Shown: positions 24,753 through 32,652, numbered from the stretch's first letter. The stretch is DNA of 45,971 nucleotides from Myxococcales bacterium (GCA_019634385.1 JAHQVK010000106.1:1-45971); one strand, 5' to 3'. The notes: generated by a model from the letters alone, not told the origin. Made by a program: numbers and translations.

Positions 24753-25220
24753 ATGCGAATGGTCGATCTCTTGTCGGAGACCCTGATTCTACCAGAGATT
24801 GCCGCTTCCACTCGCGAGGATGCACTGGCGGAGTTGGTGGATCACCTGGTTCAGAACGCCCCGGTGGAATTATCCGGGGCCCTTGCTCTGCGGCGTTTAC
24901 AAGCACGTGAGTGTTTAGCATCCACTGCTGTGGGTAAGGGTGTTGCTATTCCTCACGCAAAAATACCCCAGATTAGTCAAGCGCTTGCGTGTTTTGGGCG
25001 AAGCCGAACGGGTATCGAGTTTGGCGCTAGGGATGGACAAAAGACCCACCTATTCCTCACCATCGTTGCTCCAGAGGGCAATGCTGCTCTACATTTAAGG
25101 GCTTTGGCTCGGGCTGCGCGCCTTCTCATGACTGATGAGTTTCGTGCTCAGGTGCTGGAGCGCTCGGATGCATCTTCCATTTGGGAATTGTTGCAGGAAT
25201 ACGATGCTCGTTTGTCTTAA
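24753..25220 (+). CDS. ptsN: PTS EIIA-Ntr nitrogen regulatory protein
   Basis: This fructose-type EIIA domain accepts phosphate from a PTS phosphorelay and acts in regulation rather than transport. The 155-residue product has the EIIA signature with the phosphorylated histidine in GKGVAIPHAKIPQ, preceded by ALALRRLQARECLASTAVG. The frame is open from 24672, but the family usually begins with a short helix such as MRMVDLLSETLILPEI, so ATG 24753 (or 24759) is preferred. The conserved FLTIVAPEGNAALHLRALARAARLL follows. It sits between hpf and hprK, as in other rpoN-linked PTS clusters. The phosphodonor could be the HPr domain encoded at 27936. Confidence 0.93.
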   Translation: MRMVDLLSETLILPEIAASTREDALAELVDHLVQNAPVELSGALALRRLQARECLASTAVGKGVAIPHAKIPQISQALACFGRSRTGIEFGARDGQKTHLFLTIVAPEGNAALHLRALARAARLLMTDEFRAQVLERSDASSIWELLQEYDARLS

Positions 25221-25229
25221 CTTAGGACT

Positions 25230-26267
25230 ATGGATTTCCGTGTCGTACATCCACCTTCGGTCTCTGTGGCCACTTTTGTAGAACATGCAGGGGGGGCACT
25301 GAAGCTAGAGCTCTGTGCTGGAGCTGGCGGGCTGGAGAGAACCCTGGCCCGAGCCCGTATTCAAAAACCGGGTTTGGCATTGGCTGGTTACACGCGGTTT
25401 GTACACCGAGACCGCGTACAAATTTTCGGCGAAACCGAAATCTCCTATTTGAAGACTCTCTCTGAGGATGGGCAGAGTCGGGCCTTAGATGGTTACCTTC
25501 GGTGCGAGGTTGCCTGCATTTTGGTGACCAAAGGTCTCCCGCTTCCGGGAACCTTAGCGGCGATGTGTGATGCCTACGCATCTCCGCTGTTCAGGACAAA
25601 AGTCACCTCTTCCGTCACTATCAGGAAGGTTCTTGGGTACCTTGATGATCTGCTGTGCCCACGCTGCAGCGTTCATGGGACCTTGGTCGACGTTAACGGC
25701 GTTGGCGTACTCATGACCGGTGATTCTGGTATTGGAAAGAGTGAGACGGCCCTAGATCTTGTTGAGCGAGGCCACCGATTGGTGGCTGACGATGTTGTAG
25801 AGATCCGGCGCCGAGGAGAAGATCTTGTTGGTCAGGCCTCTAGACTGATCCAAAACCTGATTGAGATTAGGGGTTTGGGCATCCTTGATGTTGCCGAGCT
25901 GTTTGGTGTTGCGGCCACTCGAGAGCACAAGCGCATTGAGCTTCACATCGAGTTGGCGAATTGGAGCAGGGATCAGGTCTACGATCGGACTGGTCTGGAA
26001 GAGCGCACACAAGATATTTTGGGAATCAATGTACGATCCATCGTGCTGCCTGTAAGGCCGGGGCGAAATATCGCGGGGATTGTCGAAGTGGCTGCTCGTA
26101 GTATTCTATTACGACTACGTGGCCACCATGCGGCTCGGAGGCTTAGCCAAGCATTGAACGAAGTATTGTTGGATACGCAAAAGCATTGCTCAGACCGCTC
26201 AATTGATCTGGCTTCGGCCGCGAGGGTTGTCGAAGCTACTGACCACATAGAGGATGAGGTTGAGTAA
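25230..26267 (+). CDS. hprK: HPr kinase/phosphorylase
   Basis: HprK phosphorylates HPr on a serine using ATP or pyrophosphate and removes that phosphate with inorganic phosphate. The 345-residue protein has an N-terminal MurE-like domain (about 1-130) and the catalytic domain with H149 in CSVHGTLVDVNG, Walker A GDSGIGKS (164-171) and the second signature EIRGLGILDVAELFG. The basic Arg of the loop DRTGLEERTQDILG is present. It starts 9 bases after ptsN and overlaps rapZ by one base. Its target serine is retained in the HPr domain of the fusion protein encoded at 27936. The call is firm. Confidence 0.96.
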   Translation: MDFRVVHPPSVSVATFVEHAGGALKLELCAGAGGLERTLARARIQKPGLALAGYTRFVHRDRVQIFGETEISYLKTLSEDGQSRALDGYLRCEVACILVTKGLPLPGTLAAMCDAYASPLFRTKVTSSVTIRKVLGYLDDLLCPRCSVHGTLVDVNGVGVLMTGDSGIGKSETALDLVERGHRLVADDVVEIRRRGEDLVGQASRLIQNLIEIRGLGILDVAELFGVAATREHKRIELHIELANWSRDQVYDRTGLEERTQDILGINVRSIVLPVRPGRNIAGIVEVAARSILLRLRGHHAARRLSQALNEVLLDTQKHCSDRSIDLASAARVVEATDHIEDEVE

Positions 26268-27151
26268 TGCGTATCGTAGTTTTGACCGGATTAAGCGGTT
26301 CGGGAAAGTCGAATGCGATTCGGGCCCTCGAGGATATAGGCTACTATGCTATTGATAATCTTCCCATCCCACTTATGGAGCAGCTGGTGGAGTTATTTGC
26401 AAGCTCTCAAGGTGAAAGTGAGAAATTAGCTCTCGTTGTTGATGCCCGAACTTCTATTCGATCGGGTATCGGCGATAGCCATGAACTCGCCGCGGTTCCA
26501 AAGATCATCGAGTCGATAAAGCAGCAGGGGCATCGTGTTGACCTAGTCTTTATGGACGCTGCGGATGAGGTTTTGTTCCGACGTTTTTCAGAGACTCGGC
26601 GTCGGCATCCATCTAGCGAAGAGGGATCGGTGCTTGAGGGCATTGACAAAGAGCGTGAGCTTCTTTCCTTCCTGAAGTCGGCTGCGACAATGATTCTCCA
26701 TACCAGCGAGATGTCGGTCCATGATTTACGGAGGCACATTCAGGACGTTTTCCTGCAGCGTTCTAGAGAAGTAGAGGCTCGGCTCCAAACGACCGTGATG
26801 TCCTTTGGCTTTAAGTATGGGATCCCCCAAGAAGCGGACCTTCTGTTTGATGTACGCTTCATATCAAATCCATACTTTGTTGAAGGGCTAAGGGCGAAGA
26901 CAGGAGAAGATGCTGAGGTTGCTCAATTCGTCCTAGAGCAAACAGAAACCGAGGGGTTCCTCAATCATCTAAAGAACTTATTCGATTTTATACTCCCGCT
27001 GTATTTGCGTGAGGGTAAAGCTTATTTAACGGTGGCTATCGGTTGCACTGGTGGCAGGCATCGTTCGGTCGTCTTGGCGATTCACATGTCCAACTGGCTT
27101 AAACAACGTGGAATCCCGGTTCGAATCGCGCATCGCGATATTCGACGCTAG
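26267..27151 (+). CDS. rapZ: RNase adapter / nucleotide-binding protein RapZ
   Basis: RapZ is a P-loop protein, known in E. coli as the adapter that leads RNase E to the GlmZ small RNA. In other lineages its partner is less clear. The 294-residue product has Walker A GLSGSGKS at 8-15, the family segment EDIGYYAIDNLPIPLMEQL, VFMDAADEVLFRRFSETRRRHP, and the C-terminal domain with YLTVAIGCTGGRHRSVVLAIHMS. Its ATG overlaps the hprK stop by one base, so expression is coupled. The length is standard. No glmS or GlmZ-like RNA was recognised nearby. Confidence 0.96.
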   Translation: MRIVVLTGLSGSGKSNAIRALEDIGYYAIDNLPIPLMEQLVELFASSQGESEKLALVVDARTSIRSGIGDSHELAAVPKIIESIKQQGHRVDLVFMDAADEVLFRRFSETRRRHPSSEEGSVLEGIDKERELLSFLKSAATMILHTSEMSVHDLRRHIQDVFLQRSREVEARLQTTVMSFGFKYGIPQEADLLFDVRFISNPYFVEGLRAKTGEDAEVAQFVLEQTETEGFLNHLKNLFDFILPLYLREGKAYLTVAIGCTGGRHRSVVLAIHMSNWLKQRGIPVRIAHRDIRR

Positions 27152-27163
27152 GAGCCCGTTGAC

Positions 27164-27308
27164 TTGGCCTAGTAGGCATAGTTCGAGGGAAGGCTCTTGT
27201 GGAACGCTTCGACGAAGTGGGCGCATACTGAGGGGGCAACCGATGAGAGGCGAAGCCGGTCCGAGTGTTTCACGACAAAGACCGCGCGAAGCATGCCTAC
27301 TAGGCCAA
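27164..27308 (+). repeat. Family C palindromic repeat, copy 2
   Basis: The ends TTGGCCTAGTAGGCAT (27164-27179) and ATGCCTACTAGGCCAA (27293-27308) are a perfect 16-bp inverted repeat, with TTCG/CGAA pairing further in. The core matches the minus strand of 17-184 but the ends do not. It lies 12 bases after rapZ. A partial match to the core occurs at 30691-30723. Confidence 0.8.
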
Positions 27309-27526
27309 ATTAACCGGCTGCTAGGTGGTGGAGGCAGATAAGGACTATTATGGGGTATCTATTACACGCTTGGGCGCCGCCAATCAAATATGTACTCACG
27401 AGGGTAGGAGATTAGAGTCGCTGTGGTTGGTTATAGGAACAGTCGATCTCTTCCCAGAGTACGAACGAAACAGCGTTTTGAGGATAGCAAGTATCGGTTT
27501 TTGAACGCGAAGCGTCGAGGTCGGCG
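27309..27526. other. Non-coding gap before the EIIA gene
   Basis: This separates the family C repeat from the mannose-type EIIA gene. I see no gene here; a promoter for the second half of the PTS block could lie here but none is clear. Confidence 0.35.
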
Positions 27527-27943
27527 TTGATTGGGTTACTGTTGATCAGCCATGGACAACTCGGTCGGGTTTTGCTCGAGACCGCAAGTGAAATCGTAGG
27601 ACCGTTTGATGAAGCGGAAGTCATATCTGTTGGACGAAAAGACCGCTTGGCGGAAGTAGAACAGCGTATTGATGACGCCTTAGTCCGACTGGATAGTGGT
27701 TTTGGGGTTTTGGTATTGGCTGACATGTTTGGTGGCACAGCAGCAAATGTGGTACTACATGGGATTGACGAGCGACCTGTGGAGGTGGTCACCGGCTTCA
27801 ATTTGCCTATGCTGCTGAAGATAAGTACCGCTCGTCCTCGTGCTGAAGGGCTTTCATCGTTGGCGCAGCTCGTTAAATTCTATGGTCAGAGAAACGTGAT
27901 ACTAGCAAGTGAAATGCTCAAGGAGAGGGAAAAAATTGGTTGA
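27527..27943 (+). CDS. PTS mannose-type EIIA domain protein
   Basis: This 138-residue single-domain EIIA of the mannose family is cytoplasmic. The phosphorylated histidine is H9 in LLLISHGQLG, at the usual place after the first strand. The conserved loop VLVLADMFGGTAANVV (with D and GGTP-like GGTA) and the late segment VEVVTGFNLPMLLK, with the typical N-L-P-M-L, are present. The start is TTG. In deltaproteobacterial-type PTS clusters such EIIA proteins occur with HPr and EI and no transporter, and act as regulators. The gene ends 8 bases into the next gene if that starts at TTG 27936. Confidence 0.92.
   Translation: MIGLLLISHGQLGRVLLETASEIVGPFDEAEVISVGRKDRLAEVEQRIDDALVRLDSGFGVLVLADMFGGTAANVVLHGIDERPVEVVTGFNLPMLLKISTARPRAEGLSSLAQLVKFYGQRNVILASEMLKEREKIG
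27918..27927 (+). promoter_or_regulatory. Strong Shine-Dalgarno inside the EIIA gene
   Basis: AAGGAGAGGG lies within the last codons of the EIIA gene, eight bases before TTG 27936. It favours that TTG as start of the EIIB-HPr gene over ATG 27993, which has only GGAG upstream. Confidence 0.6.
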
Positions 27944-28847
27944 CCTCTTGAATGAGTCGGGTGACCCACGAAGCTCAGAACATTCGGAGCTGATGTCTCG
28001 CCCCCTCCCGCATATACATCGGGTTGATCCCCGCCTAGTTCACGCAACTCTTCTAGAGGCGTGGGTACCCTATTTAGCTGCCCGGCATCTGGTCGTCGCG
28101 GACGAGGAAGTAGCAACCAATCTCCGAGGGCGGACCATCTTTGAGATGTCCGCTCGGGATGTGGCTAACACCTATTTTGTTGCTGAGACATTGGTGCCTG
28201 CTGTCCTGAGCAAAATTCCCCCAAACGAAGGGGTTATTGTCGTTTATGGAGGGTTACAGAGCTTCACACGTGCTCTATCCATCGGTCTTCAGTGCCAGCA
28301 AATGATCCTCGGTCACCTACCTTCGGGGGATAACAGGTGGCGAGTCCATCCCTCCGTATATTTAGGCCAAGATGACTATCAGTGGGTAGATCGTATTCGA
28401 GAAGCTGGTGTGGAGGTTGTGGTTCGGCCCCTACCTTCAGACCAACCGATGGGGTTGCGACAAGATCCGGATGGCCGACCAGTGCTTGTGGAAATGCCGC
28501 CTACCATCAAAGATACACGTTCAGCACTCCAGTCACAGGCGGACGGACAAGCTGACGATGCTCATGTTTCTAACGTATTGGTGGGACAGATGGTGGTCGT
28601 AAATGAGCGGGGCCTGCACTTACGGGCGGCACATTTGTTAGCTCAGTGTGCTGGTCGATTTGTATCATCCGTCAACGTGATTAGTGATGGTCGGACGGTT
28701 AACGCAAAGAGCCTGCTTGGGCTGACTACACTCGGAGCTGCTTTGGGAACTAAGCTTGAACTACGCGTGGAGGGCTCTGATGCGGAAGTGGCTTATACCT
28801 CGGTTAAGATGCTGTTTGAGAGTGGCTTTGATGAGGGCCGAGCGTGA
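27936..28847 (+). CDS. PTS EIIB(mannose-type)-HPr fusion protein
   Basis: Two phosphocarrier domains are joined in one 303-residue chain. The N-terminal domain (about 24-190) is a mannose-type EIIB: IHRVDPRLVHATLLEAW has the phosphorylated His (H36) in the R-x-D-x-R-L-x-H pattern, followed by HLVVADEEVATN. A linker rich in Gln, Ala and Asp (about 192-212) leads to an HPr domain (about 213-295). There the phosphorylated His is H228 in NERGLHLRAAHLL (standard HPr: GLHARPA) and the HprK target serine is S259 in NAKSLLGLTTLG. Proline after the HPr Arg is replaced by Ala. The start TTG is chosen for its strong ribosome binding site; ATG 27993 would remove 19 residues. It overlaps ptsI by four bases. 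Confidence 0.85.
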   Translation: MVDLLNESGDPRSSEHSELMSRPLPHIHRVDPRLVHATLLEAWVPYLAARHLVVADEEVATNLRGRTIFEMSARDVANTYFVAETLVPAVLSKIPPNEGVIVVYGGLQSFTRALSIGLQCQQMILGHLPSGDNRWRVHPSVYLGQDDYQWVDRIREAGVEVVVRPLPSDQPMGLRQDPDGRPVLVEMPPTIKDTRSALQSQADGQADDAHVSNVLVGQMVVVNERGLHLRAAHLLAQCAGRFVSSVNVISDGRTVNAKSLLGLTTLGAALGTKLELRVEGSDAEVAYTSVKMLFESGFDEGRA

Positions 28848-30649
28848 CCAATAGAATTTTCCGCGGGCTCGGCGTTTCGCCAGGAGTTGTTATAGGACCG
28901 GTACACTTGGTGGATCGCCGTCGATTAAAGGTGCCTCGTTACCACATCGGCCCAGCTATGCTTGAGGGAGAGGTTCAGCGGTTTGAACGGGCAGTCGAAT
29001 TAGTTTCTCAGCAGTTTCAGGAACTGCAAGTAAAAGCGGAAGAGTCAGAACTCCATCAGGTGGGTAAGCTTATTGAGGCCCATGAGATGTTACTTCGAGA
29101 TGAGGCGCTGATGGATGCAACCCGTAAGCGGATCCAAAACGAAGGTATCAATGCTGAGTGGGCACTCAAGAGTACAGTCCGAGAAGTAAAGCGCCTTTTT
29201 GATAGATTGGAGAAAGACTATTTTCGGGAAAGGCGCAGTGATGTAGACATTGTTGGTGATCGTTTGTTACGCAATCTCATTGGTGATCGTAGTGATCCCT
29301 TAAATGACTTGCCCAGAGGTTCGGTTGTGGTGGCCCACGATCTATCACCCTCCGATACTGTTGTTTTAGCCAGGCAGGAGGTTCTCGGTTTTGTGACTGA
29401 AGTCGGTGGTCGGACTTCACACACAGCGATCATCGCTCGTGCCCTCAATGTTCCTAGTGTTCTCGGGGTACATGGCTTACTGGAGAACGTGGGCTCCGGG
29501 GATCAAATTATCGTGGATGGTCGCACTGGGGAGATTGTTTATCAACCAACCGATGGGATTGTAGTTCGATATGGCAACATGAAGCGCCGACGACAAGAAG
29601 AAGAGGCGGCACTTCTCGTGGATAGGGAGCTTCCAGCAGAAACCTTGGATGGAGTTCAGGTAGCACTTCATGGTAACGTAGAAGTTTCCCAAGAAATAGA
29701 TCTTGTCCTCAACTATGGAGGGCAAGGCATTGGGTTGTATCGTACTGAGTTTCTGCAGATAGAGTGCCCTGATGTGCGAGATCATTTAAGGCATTTCGAA
29801 ACCTATCGAGATATGGTTTTACGCCTGGGTGGTAAGCCTTTTGTTATTCGCAGCCTAGATATAGGTGCTGATAAACAACATCGTGGAGGAAATCTGACAA
29901 AAACTCAATCCGAAAAAATCATGAACAATGTTCTGTCGCCAACATCAGATCTTCCTCACATGAATCCAGCTCTCGGAGTCAGAGGTGTGCGATCATCTCT
30001 TCAGGCCCGAAGTTCCTTTAGAGAGCAACTAAAGGGCGTACTATTGGCTAGCGCATATGGCCCCATCAAACTGTTGATTCCGTTTGTGACCACCATTGAG
30101 GAGGTACGAGAAGTTCGTTCTGAATTGGAGGTTGTTATGGATGATCTCCGCGGAGAAGGTCGTGCATTCGACGCTCAGTTGCCACTGGGAATCATGATCG
30201 AAACGCCAGCCGCGGCCTTACTGGCGGATATATTCGCTAGAGAAGTTGATTTCTTTGCTGTTGGAACCAATGATCTTGTGCAGTATATTCTGGCGGCAGA
30301 TCGGGGAGATGATGAAGTTGCCTATCTGTACAGACCGGCTCATCCAGCGATGTTACGGATCTTATATGAAGTTACAAGAGTTGCAATCAATCGTGATATA
30401 CCGCTGAGTTTGTGTGGTGAGGTGGCTGCGGATCCGTTCTATACACCTCTTTTGGTTGGGTTAGGTATCCGTTCACTCTCGATGAGTCCGGCATCGATTC
30501 CGGTTGTGAAGCGCTTGGTGAGGAGACTTCGCACCGACAAGTGTACGGCGTTTGTGCGAGAAGCTATGAATATGGAAAATTCGGATGAGGTTGAGACTCA
30601 ACTGGCTGAGTGCCTGAAGCTTTGGACCCCAGATATCTTTAGTTCTTAG
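28844..30649 (+). CDS. ptsI: PTS enzyme I
   Basis: Enzyme I takes phosphate from phosphoenolpyruvate and passes it to HPr. The 601-residue product has the HPr-binding N-terminal domain and the active histidine H193 in GGRTSHTAIIARALNVPSV. The PEP-binding barrel shows GIGLYRTEFL, RSLDIGADK, GIMIETPAA, FFAVGTNDLVQYILAADRG and the catalytic cysteine in SLCGEVAADP. It lacks a GAF domain, so it is the classical form rather than PtsP. The start GTG overlaps the stop of the EIIB-HPr gene (GTGA), so donor and acceptor are made in step. The cluster has no EIIC/EIID, which suggests a regulatory phosphorelay. Confidence 0.96.
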   Translation: MTNRIFRGLGVSPGVVIGPVHLVDRRRLKVPRYHIGPAMLEGEVQRFERAVELVSQQFQELQVKAEESELHQVGKLIEAHEMLLRDEALMDATRKRIQNEGINAEWALKSTVREVKRLFDRLEKDYFRERRSDVDIVGDRLLRNLIGDRSDPLNDLPRGSVVVAHDLSPSDTVVLARQEVLGFVTEVGGRTSHTAIIARALNVPSVLGVHGLLENVGSGDQIIVDGRTGEIVYQPTDGIVVRYGNMKRRRQEEEAALLVDRELPAETLDGVQVALHGNVEVSQEIDLVLNYGGQGIGLYRTEFLQIECPDVRDHLRHFETYRDMVLRLGGKPFVIRSLDIGADKQHRGGNLTKTQSEKIMNNVLSPTSDLPHMNPALGVRGVRSSLQARSSFREQLKGVLLASAYGPIKLLIPFVTTIEEVREVRSELEVVMDDLRGEGRAFDAQLPLGIMIETPAAALLADIFAREVDFFAVGTNDLVQYILAADRGDDEVAYLYRPAHPAMLRILYEVTRVAINRDIPLSLCGEVAADPFYTPLLVGLGIRSLSMSPASIPVVKRLVRRLRTDKCTAFVREAMNMENSDEVETQLAECLKLWTPDIFSS

Positions 30650-30690
30650 AGTGCTGACCAAAAAGCGTCTTTGCCTTTTCTGCTCAAGTT

Positions 30691-30723
30691 TGTGCGAAAC
30701 GCTTCGACGAAACGGGCGAATAC
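30691..30723 (+). repeat. Fragment of family C core
   Basis: The block AACGCTTCGACGAA followed by GGGCGAATAC closely matches 27198-27228 of family C copy 2 (AACGCTTCGACGAA, then GGGCGCATAC). No palindromic ends surround it. It runs directly into family B copy 3. Confidence 0.6.
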
Positions 30724-30833
30724 AGCAAAGACCACTTGAATTGATTCTGTAAGAATCAACAAGTGGTCGCGCAGCGGGGCATGGGCCCGCGTAGAAGCAG
30801 GAACTTGGGTTCAAACCAAGTGATTTCTGCTGT
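30722..30833 (+). repeat. Family B structured repeat, copy 3
   Basis: This 112-nt copy is closed by a perfect ACAGCA/TGCTGT. The first arm GACCACTTG.ATTGATT pairs with AATCAA.AAGTGGTC. The middle arm is GGGGC-ATG-GGCCC, changed on both sides relative to the copy at 24490. The third arm is ACTTGG-GTTCAAA-CCAAGT. It lies downstream of ptsI in the same orientation. Confidence 0.85.
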
Positions 30834-31144
30834 AGTAGGGCTCAAAATGGTCTTCATTTTGTGTCTTTTGAGACATATGCCATCCTGCATGATGGTCATT
30901 TGGGCGGATGACGGCCAAAATGATGCAAGTTGCGTAGCTTCACTAGGGTTGCTAAATGTAGGTGTGTCGCGCAGCCTAAGTTTTTGTGAGTGGGAAAAAA
31001 TACTCAGAGGTTTTCTTATTGGGCAAACGATACTGATCGTATTCTTTGTTCCAAGAGGAGCCATACCAATACTTACTGGTGTTGTTTATGGTCGCATAGG
31101 GGTGTTAGCAATCTTTTTGGTGAAGAGAAGATATGATTTCATGG
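30834..31144. other. Non-coding gap after ptsI, doubtful ORF
   Basis: An open frame from 30847 to 31155 would encode a hydrophobic protein of about 100 residues ending ILTGVVYGRIGVLAIFLVKRR. It has no ribosome binding site and overlaps the convergent gene, so I do not call it. CTCAAAATG and CATTTT...TTTTGAG near 30840-30880 form nested short hairpins. Confidence 0.35.
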
Positions 31145-32506
31145 CTAGCGACTGAGTTCTTTCGCTATATCTAAAGGATCTCGGTATTTACCTTGGCCGG
31201 GGAGTTTGATACCGTCCGGGGATTCTAAAGCAAACTTGGACACAGATACTTGCCCGCTGTAATTTGCCTGGAGCACTCTTCGACCCTTATCATCTATGAT
31301 AATTGCGTTATTTGCGAGACCGCGATTCCTAATCTCTTGCTCAAACAATTGTACCAGTTCCTTTCGTTGCGGAGGTCTTAAAAGGTACCAGGCGTAGTCA
31401 TCGAGATTGCCCACAAAAATTCCTGACTGTAGTGAAGCAGACTTGAGTGGAAGAGCATACGCTGTTGGTTCGAGGGGTCGGTCTGGTCGTATTAACCAAG
31501 CGATGGAAATGGTACTCAGAAGGACCAAAGAGAAGCCACCAATGCGTATTTTGTGCCAGAATGAGGGTGCTTGTCTACTAAGACCATATAAGTTAAGTTT
31601 ATGTTCCGTCCATGACGAACGCTGCGATCGATGGTGAGTAGATGGTATTGGTTGCTGGAGGGCTGATGATGACGGTGAATTCCACTGGTGCTGTTCTCTG
31701 CCATGGTTTTTCTTTGCATCTTTGAGCAGTGAGGCTCCTTCTTCGGGTGTAATACCGAGATCGGGCACGAGCAGACCTATGCCCATCTCCTCAAGTTGAC
31801 TGTGCAATAGAGCGATACATGGATAGATAGCGCGATGGCTGTAGTCGGGAGTACTTGAAAATACCCCTAGGATAGGAACGAGATCAAAGTTTTTACCATC
31901 GAAGAGCGAATCAAAATTTTCGTTTATCAGGAACGCTATTCGGGAGGTATTGGTCTTCTTGGCGATGGGTGTTATCTTTAGACTATGAATTATGTGGTGA
32001 ATAATTTCTTGTCGGAGGTCTTCGGGAGGAGTTTCGGGCTCGGCTAATGGGATTAGTTCATGGCTCTCAAGAACAGGTATTTTATCAGTATTAAAACTGA
32101 TTTCTCCGGCGGGTATTTGATCGATGAGCGCTTCTTTGTTGGATCCGCCAAAGGCTATTTGGATCGCTTTTGAGCGTGCATCCAGCGGCATATTTGCAAT
32201 TCTCGATGGTGCGATGGATTCTAGGCCGTGCTTGGTCAAATTTTCTTGAAGCGCAACAAAGAGGCCGGGAAGGTTTGGGTCATTGTCAGTTTGCGCAACA
32301 AGTGAACGCCACACCGGAATGAGGTCGAAGCCGCTGGGAGTCATAAGCGACCGGAAATTACTGCTTAATAGCATGTAGAAAGCCCGAGAATTGACCTGGC
32401 TACCAAGGTTGCTCTCTACGAGGACATTAGTGAGTGCCCTACATATGGCTCTCCGGTTCTCTGTTGAGCTTTTTGTCACGACGGCAACGTTTCTCATGTT
32501 GGCCAC
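31145..32506 (-). CDS. Unrecognised protein with a duplicated domain and one membrane helix
   Basis: No family was recognised. The 453-residue product contains two related segments: residues about 40-100 (SRAFYMLLSSNFRSL...GFDLIPVWRSL) and about 188-250 (SRIAFLINENFDSLFDGKNFDLVPILGVF). Both have the pattern S-R-x-x-F/A, N-F-x-S-L, x-F-D-L-x-P. The first follows a helix with RRAICRALTNVLVE, the second one with RQEIIHHIIHSLKI, so the repeat unit is roughly 90 residues. A Ser/His/Gln-rich linker leads to a single membrane helix (about 323-339), then a C-terminal part of about 115 residues with YAWYLLRPPQRKELVQLFEQEI. Most of the protein would be cytoplasmic, the tail possibly periplasmic. It is divergent to metK. 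Confidence 0.8.
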   Translation of the reverse strand: MANMRNVAVVTKSSTENRRAICRALTNVLVESNLGSQVNSRAFYMLLSSNFRSLMTPSGFDLIPVWRSLVAQTDNDPNLPGLFVALQENLTKHGLESIAPSRIANMPLDARSKAIQIAFGGSNKEALIDQIPAGEISFNTDKIPVLESHELIPLAEPETPPEDLRQEIIHHIIHSLKITPIAKKTNTSRIAFLINENFDSLFDGKNFDLVPILGVFSSTPDYSHRAIYPCIALLHSQLEEMGIGLLVPDLGITPEEGASLLKDAKKNHGREQHQWNSPSSSALQQPIPSTHHRSQRSSWTEHKLNLYGLSRQAPSFWHKIRIGGFSLVLLSTISIAWLIRPDRPLEPTAYALPLKSASLQSGIFVGNLDDYAWYLLRPPQRKELVQLFEQEIRNRGLANNAIIIDDKGRRVLQANYSGQVSVSKFALESPDGIKLPGQGKYRDPLDIAKELSR

Positions 32507-32612
32507 TTGGGCGCCAACGGCCCGAACTTACGGAGAGTAAAATAAAAACCTTGTTCAAAACTCTGCGAGGCTGGGGGTAATGTTTGACGCTGTGGTCGAT
32601 GCAGTGCTAGCG

Positions 32613-32652
32613 CTCCCTCTGGTCTCCGACCCTTAAAAGGGGGAGGCTGGAG
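32613..32652 (+). promoter_or_regulatory. Possible folded leader masking the metK ribosome binding site
   Basis: Two CTCC blocks (32613-32616 and 32624-32627) precede two GGAG blocks (32642-32645 and 32649-32652), the last being the metK ribosome binding site seven bases before ATG. CCCTT-AA-AAGGG forms an inner hairpin. The outer pairing would hide the binding site. No known SAM riboswitch core was recognised. Confidence 0.35.

Noticed and set aside
27164..27308. Family C as an intrinsic terminator for rapZ
   Set aside because: The stem is strong but far apart (over 110 bases between arms) and has no U-tract.
30847..31155. Hydrophobic ORF after ptsI
   Set aside because: It lacks a ribosome binding site, an open frame extends back into the repeat, and it overlaps the convergent gene end.
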